Shown here piece by piece: positions 1-5,966 of a stretch of DNA of 15,636 nucleotides (position 1 is its first letter; each line of letters opens with the position of its first letter). Source of the stretch: Azoarcus sp. (GTDB lineage Bacteria; Pseudomonadota; Gammaproteobacteria; Burkholderiales; Rhodocyclaceae); the NCBI GenBank assembly GCA_023230755.1, contig JALNWS010000089.1, positions 1-15,636 of the forward strand, read 5' to 3'. The notes under the pieces were generated by a model. That model was not told the DNA's origin. It ran no database searches and was given only the letters and a program-made list of their open reading frames with translations. Made by a program: the position numbers and the translations under genes.

Positions 1-609
1 CAGGTCGCGCAGCGCGGCCACGCCAAGCCCGGACGATTGCAGGGTGACGTCGATCTGGCGGTTCTTCATCAGCTCGACCGACTCGCCGAAGGGCAGGTAT
101 TCAACCTTGGAAAAATCGCTGTAACTCAGACCGGCCGCCTTGAGGATGGCGCGCGCATTGATCTCGGTGCCCGAGCGCGGCGCACCGACCGAGATGCGCT
201 TGTCCTTGAGGTCGGCAAGCGTCTTGATGTTCGCATCGCTGAGCGCGACGATCTGGATGTAGTTCGGGTACACGGAAGCGACCGCACGCAGGCGGTCGAG
301 CGGCTTGTTGAAGCCGGCATCGGCATCGCCCTTCCACGCGTCGGACACCGAGTCCGCCAGTGCAAAACCGATCTCGCCGCGACCGCTCTGCAGCAGGTTG
401 AGGTTCTCCGCCGAAGCCTTGGTCGATTGCACCTGCACCTTGGCGTCAGGAATCTTCTCGCCATAGATCTGCGACAGCGTCACGCCCAGCGGGTAATACA
501 CCCCACTGGTGCCGCCGGTCAGCACGTTGACAAAGGTCGCAGCGGAGGCGGTCTGGGTGGCGACGGTAATCAGCGCGCCCAGCAGGCAATTGCGCACAAT
601 GCTCTTCAT
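1..609 (-). CDS. TAXI-family TRAP transporter solute-binding protein (partial, C-terminus outside window)
   Basis: This is the periplasmic substrate-binding subunit of a TRAP transporter of the TAXI type. The minus-strand frame is open from ATG at 609 to the window edge and gives 203 residues; the family is usually about 320, so roughly the last third is missing. The N-terminus (MKSIVRNCLLGALITVATQ, then ASA) is a plausible signal peptide cleaved near residue 24. It is followed by family-typical stretches: FVNVLTGGTSGVYYPLG, STKASAENLNLLQSG, then GFALADS, and later ISVGAPRSGTEINARAIL. A GGAGA ribosome site sits about 8 nt before the ATG. The permease partner is not visible and would lie to the left of the window if linked. 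The gene is divergent from the LhgO-like oxidase. The family call is secure; the substrate (often a dicarboxylate or amino acid) cannot be read from the sequence. Confidence 0.9.
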   Translation of the reverse strand, partial: MKSIVRNCLLGALITVATQTASAATFVNVLTGGTSGVYYPLGVTLSQIYGEKIPDAKVQVQSTKASAENLNLLQSGRGEIGFALADSVSDAWKGDADAGFNKPLDRLRAVASVYPNYIQIVALSDANIKTLADLKDKRISVGAPRSGTEINARAILKAAGLSYSDFSKVEYLPFGESVELMKNRQIDVTLQSSGLGVAALRDL

Positions 610-946
610 TGGTTGTCTCCTTAAATAGACTTTTTGAATTCACCCATAAATTCTGAGCATTCAATCCATCGCAATCGCCGTGCCAGAAAACATCAGCCAG
701 AAGACAATCGTAAGCATATGTTTTAACTAAACTTTCATTTTTCTTGCCAGACAGGGCCACGAGCAGGTTCCGGGCTTCCGGAATTCAGTCGTGCAAACCG
801 TCCGGACTTTCAGACAAATCGAATGCGCGCTACGTTACCGTATCGCCCAGCCGCTACCCTGCATCCAAACGATCTGGTAAAACTCGCCGCGCGCTACAGA
901 TCCCGCCATACGCAGTGAAACAACAGGCATACCGGAGACTTGAAGC
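610..946. other. Divergent intergenic region between TAXI gene and oxidoreductase gene
   Basis: This 337-bp gap must hold the promoters of both divergent genes. The half next to the TAXI gene (about 640-745) is clearly more AT-rich than its surroundings, which fits a promoter zone. I could not pick a convincing -35/-10 pair or a strong operator on either strand. A GGAGA ribosome site at about 933-937 belongs to the rightward gene. No small coding sequence with a ribosome site was found here. Confidence 0.5.
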
Positions 947-2062
947 ATGGAGACAATCGACTGTGTGGTCATCGGCGCGGGCGTCGTGGGCCTGGCCTGC
1001 GCCCGCGCGCTGGCGCAGGCGGGACGCGAGGTGGTCATCCTCGAACGCGAGACCACCTTCGGCAGCGGAATCAGCGCCCGCAACAGCGAGGTGATCCATG
1101 CCGGCCTGTATTACGTCCCGGGATCACACAAGGCCCGCCTGTGCGTAAGCGGTCGCGACCTGCTCTACCGCTATTGCGCGGAGCGCGGCATCGGCCATCA
1201 ACGCTGCGGCAAGCTGCTGGTCGCACCGCAGCCGCAACAGATCGATGCCCTGAAGAACATTCATGCTCGCGCGCAGCTCAATGGCGTACACGATCTGCGC
1301 TGGCTCAACAGCAGCGAAATTCGGAGCATCGAGCCCGAACTCGACGCCCACGCTGCGCTGCTGTCGCCCTCCACCGGCATCGTCGACAGCCACGGCCTGA
1401 TGCTTGCACTGCTGGGAGATGCCGAACATCACGGCGCCATGCTCGCACTTGCCAGTCCGGTGCGTGGCGGGCGGGTAGACGGCGACGGCATCGTGCTGCA
1501 GATCGTCGATGGCAGCGGCACCGAAACCGAGCTGCGCGCCGGGTGCGTGATCAATGCCGCAGGGCTCGACGCCATCGACATCGCGCAACAAATAGAGGGC
1601 GTGCCGGCTGCAGCGCTGCCGCAGGCGCACTTCGCCCGCGGCGTGTACTTCACCTACCGTGGCCGCGCGCCCTTCTCCCGCCTCATCTATCCGATTCCGG
1701 AGGCCGGCGGACTGGGTGTGCACCTCACCCTCGATCTTGGCGGACAGGCAAAGTTTGGCCCCGATGTGGAATGGATCGACGCCCCCGACTACAGCGTCGA
1801 CCCTGCACGCGCCGAGCGCTTCTACACCGCGATCCGCAAATGGTGGCCTGCACTGGAAGATGGCCGTCTCGATCCTGGGTACGCCGGCGTGCGTCCCAAG
1901 ATTGTCGGCCCCGGCGAGCCCGACGCCGACTTCCGCTTCGACGGACCGGAACAGCACGGCATCCCTGGGCTCATCCAGCTCTTCGGCATCGAATCACCTG
2001 GCCTGACGGCGTCGATGGCGATCGGGGAGCATGTCGCCCGGCTCGCTCAGCGAAGCGATTGA
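947..2062 (+). CDS. LhgO-like FAD-dependent oxidoreductase (DAO family)
   Basis: A 371-residue flavoprotein of the D-amino-acid-oxidase fold, closest by eye to the L-2-hydroxyglutarate oxidase/dehydrogenase (LhgO/YgaF) group. The FAD dinucleotide motif GAGVVG is at residues 10-15, followed by an acidic residue at the end of the second strand (VVILERE). The block NSEVIHAGLYYVPGSHKARL after it is the hallmark that points to LhgO relatives; a C-terminal GIESPGLTASMAIGEHVA block closes the FAD site. ATG at 947 follows GGAGA with about 9 nt spacing. The protein is shorter than E. coli LhgO (about 420), as in many proteobacterial homologues. It would oxidise a 2-hydroxy acid or similar substrate and pass electrons to oxygen or the quinone pool; the substrate is inference. 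The stop lies only 4 bp from that of the convergent speE. Confidence 0.82.
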   Translation: METIDCVVIGAGVVGLACARALAQAGREVVILERETTFGSGISARNSEVIHAGLYYVPGSHKARLCVSGRDLLYRYCAERGIGHQRCGKLLVAPQPQQIDALKNIHARAQLNGVHDLRWLNSSEIRSIEPELDAHAALLSPSTGIVDSHGLMLALLGDAEHHGAMLALASPVRGGRVDGDGIVLQIVDGSGTETELRAGCVINAAGLDAIDIAQQIEGVPAAALPQAHFARGVYFTYRGRAPFSRLIYPIPEAGGLGVHLTLDLGGQAKFGPDVEWIDAPDYSVDPARAERFYTAIRKWWPALEDGRLDPGYAGVRPKIVGPGEPDADFRFDGPEQHGIPGLIQLFGIESPGLTASMAIGEHVARLAQRSD

Positions 2063-2066
2063 GGCC

Positions 2067-2954
2067 TTATCCGCCCAGCAGCTTGCGCAGGTGATTGGGC
2101 AGTGCGAACTGGGCGCGGTGCACCTCGCCGTTGTAGTGCTGCAGTTGCCCGATACCGCGCTCCGCGATGCGCCGATCAACTTCGTCTGCGTCGAGCGCAA
2201 GCGGGTCGAGCGTCGCCGATGCGGTGGCCAGGCCCCACAGGCTGCCGTACAACGGGATGTAGAGAAAATACGGCCTGACCACGGCAAACACCTGCCGCAG
2301 TCGAGCGACCAGATCGCGCACCCGCTCAGGCTGGAACACCGGCGCACCGATATGCAGGCTGAGCGCACCACCGGGGGTGAGCAGGGCCGCACAGCCGCGC
2401 AGGAAATCCTCCGCATACAGCGCCTCGGCCGGGCCGACCGGATCCGTCAGGTCGAGCACGATGAGATCGTAGGTGTCTCCGGCAGCGGGGCCATCCTCCA
2501 TTACGTAGCGCAGGCCGTCACCGATACGGATATCCAACCGAGGGTCGTCGAGTGCGCCGTTGTGAACCGATTGCAGATGATGGCGGGCAATGTCGATGAC
2601 CTTCTCGTCGAGCTCGGCCAGCACCACCCGCTCCATGGTCGGATGCTTGAACAGCTCGTCTGCAGATCCGCCATCGCCACCGCCGATGATCAGCGCACTG
2701 CGCGGCGCGGCGTGGGTGATTGCCGGCACATGGATGATGTTCTCGTGATAATAGAATTCATCCCGTTCCGAAGTCATGAAGCAGCCATCGAGCCGGAACA
2801 GGCGGCCGAACTGGGGTGAATCCCAGACTTCATAATCCTGAAACTCGGAGTGCCCGCGCTCGATCAGCCGCCCGCCGCGATAGAAATAACCTGAATCGTC
2901 GTTGAGCTGCTCGAAGATCAGCCCTTCGGCTTCAGGCAGTTTCGTACCACTCAT
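2067..2954 (-). CDS. speE: Spermidine synthase (polyamine aminopropyltransferase)
   Basis: Transfers the aminopropyl group from decarboxylated S-adenosylmethionine to putrescine, giving spermidine and methylthioadenosine, in the cytoplasm. The protein has 295 residues. The N-terminal beta domain ends with ERDEFYYHENIIHVP (residues 63-77), a typical active-site entry block. The nucleotide-binding motif GGGDGG is at 91-96, the acidic strand end AELDEKVI at 113-120, GDG at 145-147, and the catalytic-region DLTDP at 168-172. After GGGDGG the usual Arg-Glu is Asp-Glu here, a small departure from the E. coli-type consensus. The start lies 3 bp after the speD stop, with GAGG ahead of it inside the speD end, so the two genes form a tightly coupled speD-speE operon. 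Confidence 0.93.
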   Translation of the reverse strand: MSGTKLPEAEGLIFEQLNDDSGYFYRGGRLIERGHSEFQDYEVWDSPQFGRLFRLDGCFMTSERDEFYYHENIIHVPAITHAAPRSALIIGGGDGGSADELFKHPTMERVVLAELDEKVIDIARHHLQSVHNGALDDPRLDIRIGDGLRYVMEDGPAAGDTYDLIVLDLTDPVGPAEALYAEDFLRGCAALLTPGGALSLHIGAPVFQPERVRDLVARLRQVFAVVRPYFLYIPLYGSLWGLATASATLDPLALDADEVDRRIAERGIGQLQHYNGEVHRAQFALPNHLRKLLGG

Positions 2955-2957
2955 CGC

Positions 2958-3347
2958 TCAGACCTCGGCAGGCAGGCGACCGCGCACCACCTGGTGCTCG
3001 ACACGGTCTTCAGGGCCCATTGCGGCGATCACGCGCTCGAACACGCGGCGTGCACGGTCGCTGTTGTCGCGCGAGTAATTGCACACGTACACGTCAAGAG
3101 TCACATCACCACTCTCGGGCCAGGTATGGATTGCCAGATGCGATTCGGCCAGCACAACGGTACCGGTTACGCCAGCAGCCTCGCCGGTATTCTCGTCGCG
3201 AAACTGATAGAAATATGCGCCAAGCGGCGTAAGCCCCGCATCGCGGCATTCCGCCACGCACAAGGCCTCAAGATCAGCGCACTCACACATGAGTTTGCCA
3301 GCGTCAGCACACCGATACAGATCGCCAATCAGATGAAGACCATTCAT
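2958..3347 (-). CDS. speD: S-adenosylmethionine decarboxylase proenzyme (type 1b SpeD)
   Basis: Makes decarboxylated S-adenosylmethionine, the aminopropyl donor for the SpeE encoded just downstream. The 129-residue proenzyme cleaves itself between Glu68 and Ser69 in LAESHLAIHTWPE, and Ser69 becomes the pyruvoyl group. His74 and Cys89 (in LDVYVCN) stand at +5 and +20 from that Ser, the same spacing as the processing and catalytic His and Cys of the Thermotoga-type enzyme. Length is normal for the bacterial 1b class. The ATG at 3347 is the natural start (MNGLHLIGDLY), though no clear Shine-Dalgarno sequence precedes it. A second ATG two codons downstream is out of frame. It is the first gene of the speDE operon. 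Confidence 0.93.
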   Translation of the reverse strand: MNGLHLIGDLYRCADAGKLMCECADLEALCVAECRDAGLTPLGAYFYQFRDENTGEAAGVTGTVVLAESHLAIHTWPESGDVTLDVYVCNYSRDNSDRARRVFERVIAAMGPEDRVEHQVVRGRLPAEV

Positions 3348-3384
3348 TTACGGGTTCGATATTCCAGGTTGAAACAAGCATGGA

Positions 3385-3390
3385 ATTCTA
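3385..3390 (-). promoter_or_regulatory. Candidate extended -10 of the speDE promoter
   Basis: Read on the minus strand this is TGCTAGAAT, an extended -10 (TGn plus TAGAAT, 5 of 6 to consensus). It would start transcription about 30 nt before the speD ATG. The expected -35 position is poor, falling in AT-rich AATATT, so the assignment rests on the extended -10 and on position alone. Confidence 0.35.
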
Positions 3391-3406
3391 GCATGCCGGT
3401 CATCGT

Positions 3407-3426
3407 TAATATTCGTGCAAATATTA
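3407..3426. repeat. AT-rich inverted repeat upstream of speD
   Basis: TAATATT and AATATTA form a perfect 7-bp inverted repeat separated by 6 nt (CGTGCA). It lies between the end of the RES toxin gene and the candidate speDE promoter, overlapping the expected -35 area. It could be an operator or an UP-like element; it lacks the GC stem and T-tract of a terminator. Confidence 0.4.
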
Positions 3427-3443
3427 CGCATTGCGGCACCCGC

Positions 3444-4181
3444 TCATTCTCTGTGTTCTGCCCCTTGCCTCCAGACATCGCTCGCGAAAGTGAAAGACTC
3501 GCGGTCGCGACGCCAGACAACCGCATCCGGATACACCATCAGCCACCACGTCTGCGTGCCCGGGTAAGGGGCTGGGCGTGCAAACCCTTCCGGTTCGAGC
3601 AGGGCGACGCACCAGGACGGACGCGGGTCGCGAACCGATCGGTAGACAATCGCGCCGACACCCGCATCGCGCGCAAGCCGCGCAAACGCCTGGGTCGATG
3701 AATAATCGGCTGGATGCTCCCAAAGCGCCGCATCGCGACTGAACGGCAACGCACGCAGATCGACTGCGAATGTGGAAAGTGCGGCACGGAAGGCGGTATG
3801 GGCGACCGGTTCGATACGCTCGAGATCGACCGCATCCATCAGAAAGCGCCAGCGCCAGTAGCCGAGTTCGGCGCAGGCCGTGCGCACAGTCGCTGCACCA
3901 TAGAACACGCCGGGATCGATCGCCGCTCGAAAACGCGAGCCCCCGCGCCGCGTCGGATACCGAAAAGGCGCTGCAAGAAGATAGTCGAGCCGGTCAGCCG
4001 AGGCGGGAACCGGAGGTTTGCTGTCCTCTAGCAAGCTCTCCAGCACGTCCTGCTCATCCCGGCTATCGACGATTTTCATCGTGGACGCGACATGCTGCGC
4101 CTCCACGATGCGCCACGCCGGGCTGCGCCAGGCGCGCGCCTCAGCCGAGACCGCGGGAGGCGTCCAGGTACTGGACGACAC
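3444..4181 (-). CDS. RES-domain toxin of an Xre-RES toxin-antitoxin system
   Basis: A RES-domain protein, the toxin of a type II pair. Characterised members (for example MbcT and Pseudomonas putida RES) deplete NAD+. I chose GTG at 4181, giving 245 residues: a GGAGG at 4191-4195 lies 9 nt ahead of it, and it keeps the family-typical start WRIVEAQHVASTMKIVDS. This start overlaps the antitoxin gene by 41 bp. The frame is open further upstream, but that part only shadows the antitoxin. Alternatives GTG 4106 (220 aa) and ATG 4079 (211 aa) have weaker support. Likely active-site residues in the family pattern are Arg83 (GGSRFR), Tyr94 (GVFYG), Glu105 (TACAELG) and Ser182 (VYRSVRDP). PFRYP at 72-76 is typical of this subclass. 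All expected residues are present, so the toxin looks intact. The catalytic role is family knowledge, not shown here. Confidence 0.9.
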   Translation of the reverse strand: MSSSTWTPPAVSAEARAWRSPAWRIVEAQHVASTMKIVDSRDEQDVLESLLEDSKPPVPASADRLDYLLAAPFRYPTRRGGSRFRAAIDPGVFYGAATVRTACAELGYWRWRFLMDAVDLERIEPVAHTAFRAALSTFAVDLRALPFSRDAALWEHPADYSSTQAFARLARDAGVGAIVYRSVRDPRPSWCVALLEPEGFARPAPYPGTQTWWLMVYPDAVVWRRDRESFTFASDVWRQGAEHRE

Positions 4182-4521
4182 GGACCAGCCCCTCCGTACT
4201 GCGAATGAGATCGACTGGCCGGCCGTTGAGTGCGCGGTTCTCGCTGTTGAGCCATGCGCGCGCACTGGATTCGTTACCGACGATGGAGTCGAGCGCGCGG
4301 AAGGCGCGCACGAACAGCAGCGCAAACTCCCACTCCTTGCGCCCCTGATCGAGCTGATAATCGCCGCTGTAGAGCCGCGTCACCGTTGCCGGGCTAACCC
4401 CGAGTACCCGCGCCAACAAGGCACGTGAGACTTCGAGCTGCTCGGCCGCGCGTGCGACCGCCTTGCTCAGAACGGTAGCCGCATCCGGTTTGACGGCAAG
4501 CTGGGGGGAAATGACTGCCAT
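4141..4521 (-). CDS. Xre/MbcA/ParS-type antitoxin
   Basis: Antitoxin partner of the downstream RES toxin, 126 residues. A helix-turn-helix lies at about residues 34-52 (ALLARVLGVSPATVTRLYS). The C-terminal toxin-binding domain has the usual features: EWEFALLFVRAFRALDSIVG at 63-82, then the ARAWLNSENRALNGRPVDLI block at 88-106 and a closing VVQYLDA. Such proteins bind and block the RES active site and repress their own operon. The ATG at 4521 has a near-ideal AGGAGG (4528-4533) 6 nt upstream. The gene comes first and overlaps the toxin gene, the usual order for translational coupling. The operator and promoter upstream are described separately. Confidence 0.92.
   Translation of the reverse strand: MAVISPQLAVKPDAATVLSKAVARAAEQLEVSRALLARVLGVSPATVTRLYSGDYQLDQGRKEWEFALLFVRAFRALDSIVGNESSARAWLNSENRALNGRPVDLIRSTEGLVRVVQYLDASRGLG
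4191..4195 (-). promoter_or_regulatory. Ribosome binding site that fixes the toxin GTG start
   Basis: On the minus strand the antitoxin gene contains ACGGAGGGG, with GGAGG at 4195-4191, placed 9 nt before a GTG in the toxin frame at 4181. No other in-frame start near the antitoxin stop has a comparable site, so it decides the toxin start and implies translational coupling. Confidence 0.6.
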
Positions 4522-4532
4522 GGAGCACCTCC

Positions 4533-4572
4533 TTTCTGTAGAAATTTTAGCACATCAATATTTCTACAGAAA
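4533..4572. promoter_or_regulatory. Double palindromic operator of the Xre-RES operon
   Basis: A perfect 13-bp inverted repeat, TTTCTGTAGAAAT (4533-4545) and ATTTCTACAGAAA (4560-4572), is separated by 14 nt. Each arm is itself a palindrome of the form TTTCT-NN-AGAAA, so this is best read as two copies of a dimer site with centres 28 bp apart. The copies flank the -10 box, and the proximal arm touches the ribosome binding site of the antitoxin gene. This is the arrangement expected for autorepression by the Xre antitoxin; binding is inference. Confidence 0.8.
4544..4549 (-). promoter_or_regulatory. -10 element of the Xre-RES operon promoter
   Basis: Minus-strand TGCTAAAAT gives an extended -10 (TGn followed by TAAAAT). 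It sits in the spacer between the two operator copies. Transcription would begin near 4537, inside the proximal operator, leaving a leader of about 16 nt to the antitoxin ATG. The -35 position falls in the distal operator (TTTCTG) and is a poor match, which is usual for extended -10 promoters. Confidence 0.6.
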
Positions 4573-4587
4573 CCGATATGTTTTCGC

Positions 4588-5217
4588 TCAGGACAAATCG
4601 CCGCGCGCATTGCATGAAATGATCGTCACCACCTCTGCACGGACGAACTCGATCAGATCCGGATAGAAACGCAGAAAGCCCGCTTCCATTTCTGCCCATT
4701 GCCCCTCACTGAGTGTATCGAGGCTGGCGCCGAGTTCGAGCGGCCGGCGCAGGCGACGGCCGATGCCGTCGAGTGCGCGCCGCAAACCAGGCACGCTGCG
4801 GTAAGTCGACAACCAGTCCTGCTCCGCCATGCGCCGCAAAGGCAGTGGCAGCCCGTCCGGCAGCAAGGCCGGATGGTGCAGTTCACCGGCCAGCAACACG
4901 GCGTAATTTTCACGCAGGAAGGCGTCGAGCGACTGGGTGTTGAACCCGTCCCAGTGCAGCGTCAGCCAGTGGTCGTAGAACATGTCCACCAGAACTCCGC
5001 CAAAGCGTCGCCAGGGCGGTTCGAAGCAGCGCACGGCAGCTCGGTGTTCATGATGCGCATCGGTAAACGCGTCGACCCGCCGATGCAGGCGAATGCCGGT
5101 CGCCAACGCAGGCGCAAGATCTGACGGCACGGGCCCCTTCACGAAATCCCCGAGCAGATTGCCCGCAGGCGACGTGTTGCTGACCTGCGCAAGGTGCAGA
5201 TGTGCAAGAAAGTTCAT
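4588..5217 (-). CDS. acpH: Acyl carrier protein phosphodiesterase (AcpH family, DUF479)
   Basis: Removes the 4'-phosphopantetheine arm from holo-acyl carrier protein in the family's characterised member. The protein has 209 residues and begins with the hallmark MNFLAHLHLA. Other family blocks are GNLLGDFVKG (19-28), GIRLHRRVDAFTDAH (41-55) and RRFGGVLVDMFYDHWLTLHW (70-89). The conserved Asp and His residues (D24, H45, D49, D78, D82, H83) fit a metal-binding HD-like core. An in-frame TTG two codons upstream is possible but unlikely: the ATG at 5217 overlaps the stop of the upstream DUF2238 gene as ATGA, the classic sign of translational coupling. Downstream the Xre-RES operon starts after 66 bp with its own promoter. 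In vivo ACP turnover by this family has been hard to show, so the biological role is less sure than the family. Confidence 0.88.
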   Translation of the reverse strand: MNFLAHLHLAQVSNTSPAGNLLGDFVKGPVPSDLAPALATGIRLHRRVDAFTDAHHEHRAAVRCFEPPWRRFGGVLVDMFYDHWLTLHWDGFNTQSLDAFLRENYAVLLAGELHHPALLPDGLPLPLRRMAEQDWLSTYRSVPGLRRALDGIGRRLRRPLELGASLDTLSEGQWAEMEAGFLRFYPDLIEFVRAEVVTIISCNARGDLS

Positions 5218-5891
5218 CCACAATTCACGCCCGTACCGGGGGCTGGCTTCATCGCTGCGTTTTCGGGGCGCGCAAGCTGACGGTCATGCCAGCGCGACAG
5301 CAACAGCACCGCAAACAGCGCCCCCAGAAACGCCATGAACATGTCCGATTGCGTATCCCACGGATCGCCCTGTGTGCCGAGGAACTCATCCGCCCCCTGC
5401 CCCATAAGGAGCGCGGCGCCCCACTCCACCAGTTCGTACCAGGCGCTGATCGCCATCGCGACACAGACCGACAGAAACCCGGACATCCGTTTTCCGCGGA
5501 CATAGGCGCCCTGAAGCAGAATCTCCCGCGCGAGCAGGGCCGGCACCAGCCCCTGTGCGAAATGTCCGATCTTGTCGTAGGGGTTGCGATCCGTCGCCAG
5601 CAGGTCCTGCAGCCAGAACCCGAGCGGCACCCTGGCGTAGGTATAAGCGCCCCCGACGATCAGGATCACCGCATGCAGGAAGATCAGCCCGTACAGCAGG
5701 TCGGTAAGCGGATGCCGCCTGTGCGTCAGGAACAGCACCGGCAGTGCAATCAGCACGGGCGCAACCTCCATCAGCCAAGTGGCACGGTCGTACGGATCGA
5801 TACCCGACAGCACCAGCAGCATGCAGCACATCCCTGCCGCTGCAAGCAGAACGGGCCTGCGGGAGAACGTCCGATTATCCTTCGGGAGCAT
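5214..5891 (-). CDS. DUF2238 (YjdF-like) integral membrane protein
   Basis: A 225-residue inner-membrane protein with about six hydrophobic segments, for example LLAAAGMCCMLLVLSG near the N-terminus and MFMAFLGALFAVLLLS near the end. The family signature is present: TYARVPLGFWLQD, then YDKIGHFAQGLVPALLAREIL, AWYELVEWGAAL and GTQGDPWDTQSDMF. The function of the family is not established. I chose ATG at 5891 because GAGG stands 6 nt before it; a GTG four codons upstream at 5903 is the alternative. The gene ends in an ATGA overlap with acpH, so the two are probably co-translated. Whether this reflects a shared task is unknown. Confidence 0.85.
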   Translation of the reverse strand: MLPKDNRTFSRRPVLLAAAGMCCMLLVLSGIDPYDRATWLMEVAPVLIALPVLFLTHRRHPLTDLLYGLIFLHAVILIVGGAYTYARVPLGFWLQDLLATDRNPYDKIGHFAQGLVPALLAREILLQGAYVRGKRMSGFLSVCVAMAISAWYELVEWGAALLMGQGADEFLGTQGDPWDTQSDMFMAFLGALFAVLLLSRWHDRQLARPENAAMKPAPGTGVNCG

Positions 5892-5966
5892 GATTCGCCT
5901 CACGAGACAATCCGGCCCGATGCCGGACGTGAAGCGACATTTTACAAGGCGGCCTGCCTGCGAACG

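Noticed and set aside
1124..1957. Long antisense open frame opposite the LhgO-like gene.
   Set aside because: It mirrors the codon pattern of the high-GC gene on the other strand, has no family features, and the plus-strand gene has clear FAD motifs.
4182..4325. Upstream extension of the RES toxin to a 293-residue protein.
   Set aside because: The extra residues are the antitoxin gene read in another frame, rich in Ser, Arg and Thr and unlike RES proteins.
3994..4428. Plus-strand open frames across the toxin-antitoxin pair.
   Set aside because: They show no recognisable domain, and the minus-strand pair has full family motifs, ribosome sites and operator.
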